A stretch of DNA of 14,043 bases from an uncultured Clostridia bacterium (GTDB lineage: Bacteria > Bacillota > Clostridia > Christensenellales > Borkfalkiaceae): the NCBI GenBank assembly GCA_934247855.1, contig CAKQKA010000043.1, positions 1 to 14,043 of the forward strand. Reading direction: 5' to 3'. Below the pieces are notes generated by a model that searched no databases, was not told the origin of the DNA, and saw only the letters and a program-made list of their open reading frames with translations. Below, piece after piece: positions 14,018 to 14,043 of the stretch. How positions within the stretch are numbered: the stretch's first letter is position 1; every line of letters begins with the position of its first letter. The translations under genes and the position numbers were made by a program.

Positions 14018-14043
14018 TTAACCGATGAATCTTGAAATAAAAA
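14018..14043 (-). CDS. Possible C-terminal end of a gene beyond the right edge
   Basis: Minus-strand frame ending in FISRFIG and TAA at 14018-14020, just before a minus-strand terminator. Only seven to eight codons lie in the window, so no family can be named. The terminator position is the main support. Confidence 0.3.

Noticed and set aside
1..14043. CRISPR array, insertion sequence, prophage, toxin-antitoxin or defence genes
   Set aside because: There are no spaced direct repeats, transposase or integrase motifs, flanking target duplications or known defence domains. The tandem repeats present are coding or a single 16-bp duplication.

Overview
The window looks like chromosomal DNA from a Gram-positive-lineage Firmicute, probably a Clostridia-type gut bacterium. 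The grounds are near-consensus sigma-A promoters, AGGAG-type ribosome binding sites, short Rho-independent terminators, a lipoprotein with a lipobox, a clostridial-type galactokinase, and no outer-membrane genes. Finer placement (for example Christensenellales-like) is a guess. I see no mobile elements, CRISPR arrays, rRNA or phage genes, and every gene inside the window is intact.

Layout, left to right. (1) A minus-strand 1-acylglycerol-3-phosphate acyltransferase (plsC type), divergent from a two-gene operon for an OmpR-type response regulator and a HAMP-containing sensor kinase with almost no extracytoplasmic loop. (2) A terminator region holding two near-identical 24-base motifs, where the kinase converges with a very large minus-strand gene. 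That gene encodes a CvpA-family membrane domain fused to about 650 residues of repetitive, predicted extracytoplasmic sequence. (3) Divergent from it, a ROK-family sugar kinase (glucokinase-like). (4) A 744-residue repetitive lipoprotein behind a perfect-consensus promoter with two inverted repeats, one across the -10 box. (5) A convergent bidirectional terminator and a minus-strand galactokinase. (6) Divergent from galK, a membrane-anchored M6-type metalloprotease that appears to be transcribed as a leaderless mRNA. (7) A two-gene set of small membrane proteins, DUF4190 then DUF2752, with a 16-bp tandem duplication in the junction. (8) tRNA-Pro(CGG) with its own promoter and terminator, then a minus-strand terminator that probably ends a gene lying mostly beyond the right edge.

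The genes do not form one obvious pathway. Two are sugar kinases (galactokinase and a ROK hexokinase), but they are separate transcription units. The recurring theme is the cell envelope: phospholipid synthesis, a sensor kinase of the membrane-stress style, a CvpA-anchored ectodomain, a repetitive lipoprotein, an anchored protease and two small membrane proteins. The most novel material is the pair of large repetitive surface proteins (5411-2895 and 6651-8885) and the way their promoters are built. I found no convincing defence or mobile system, and any functional link among the surface proteins is inference.
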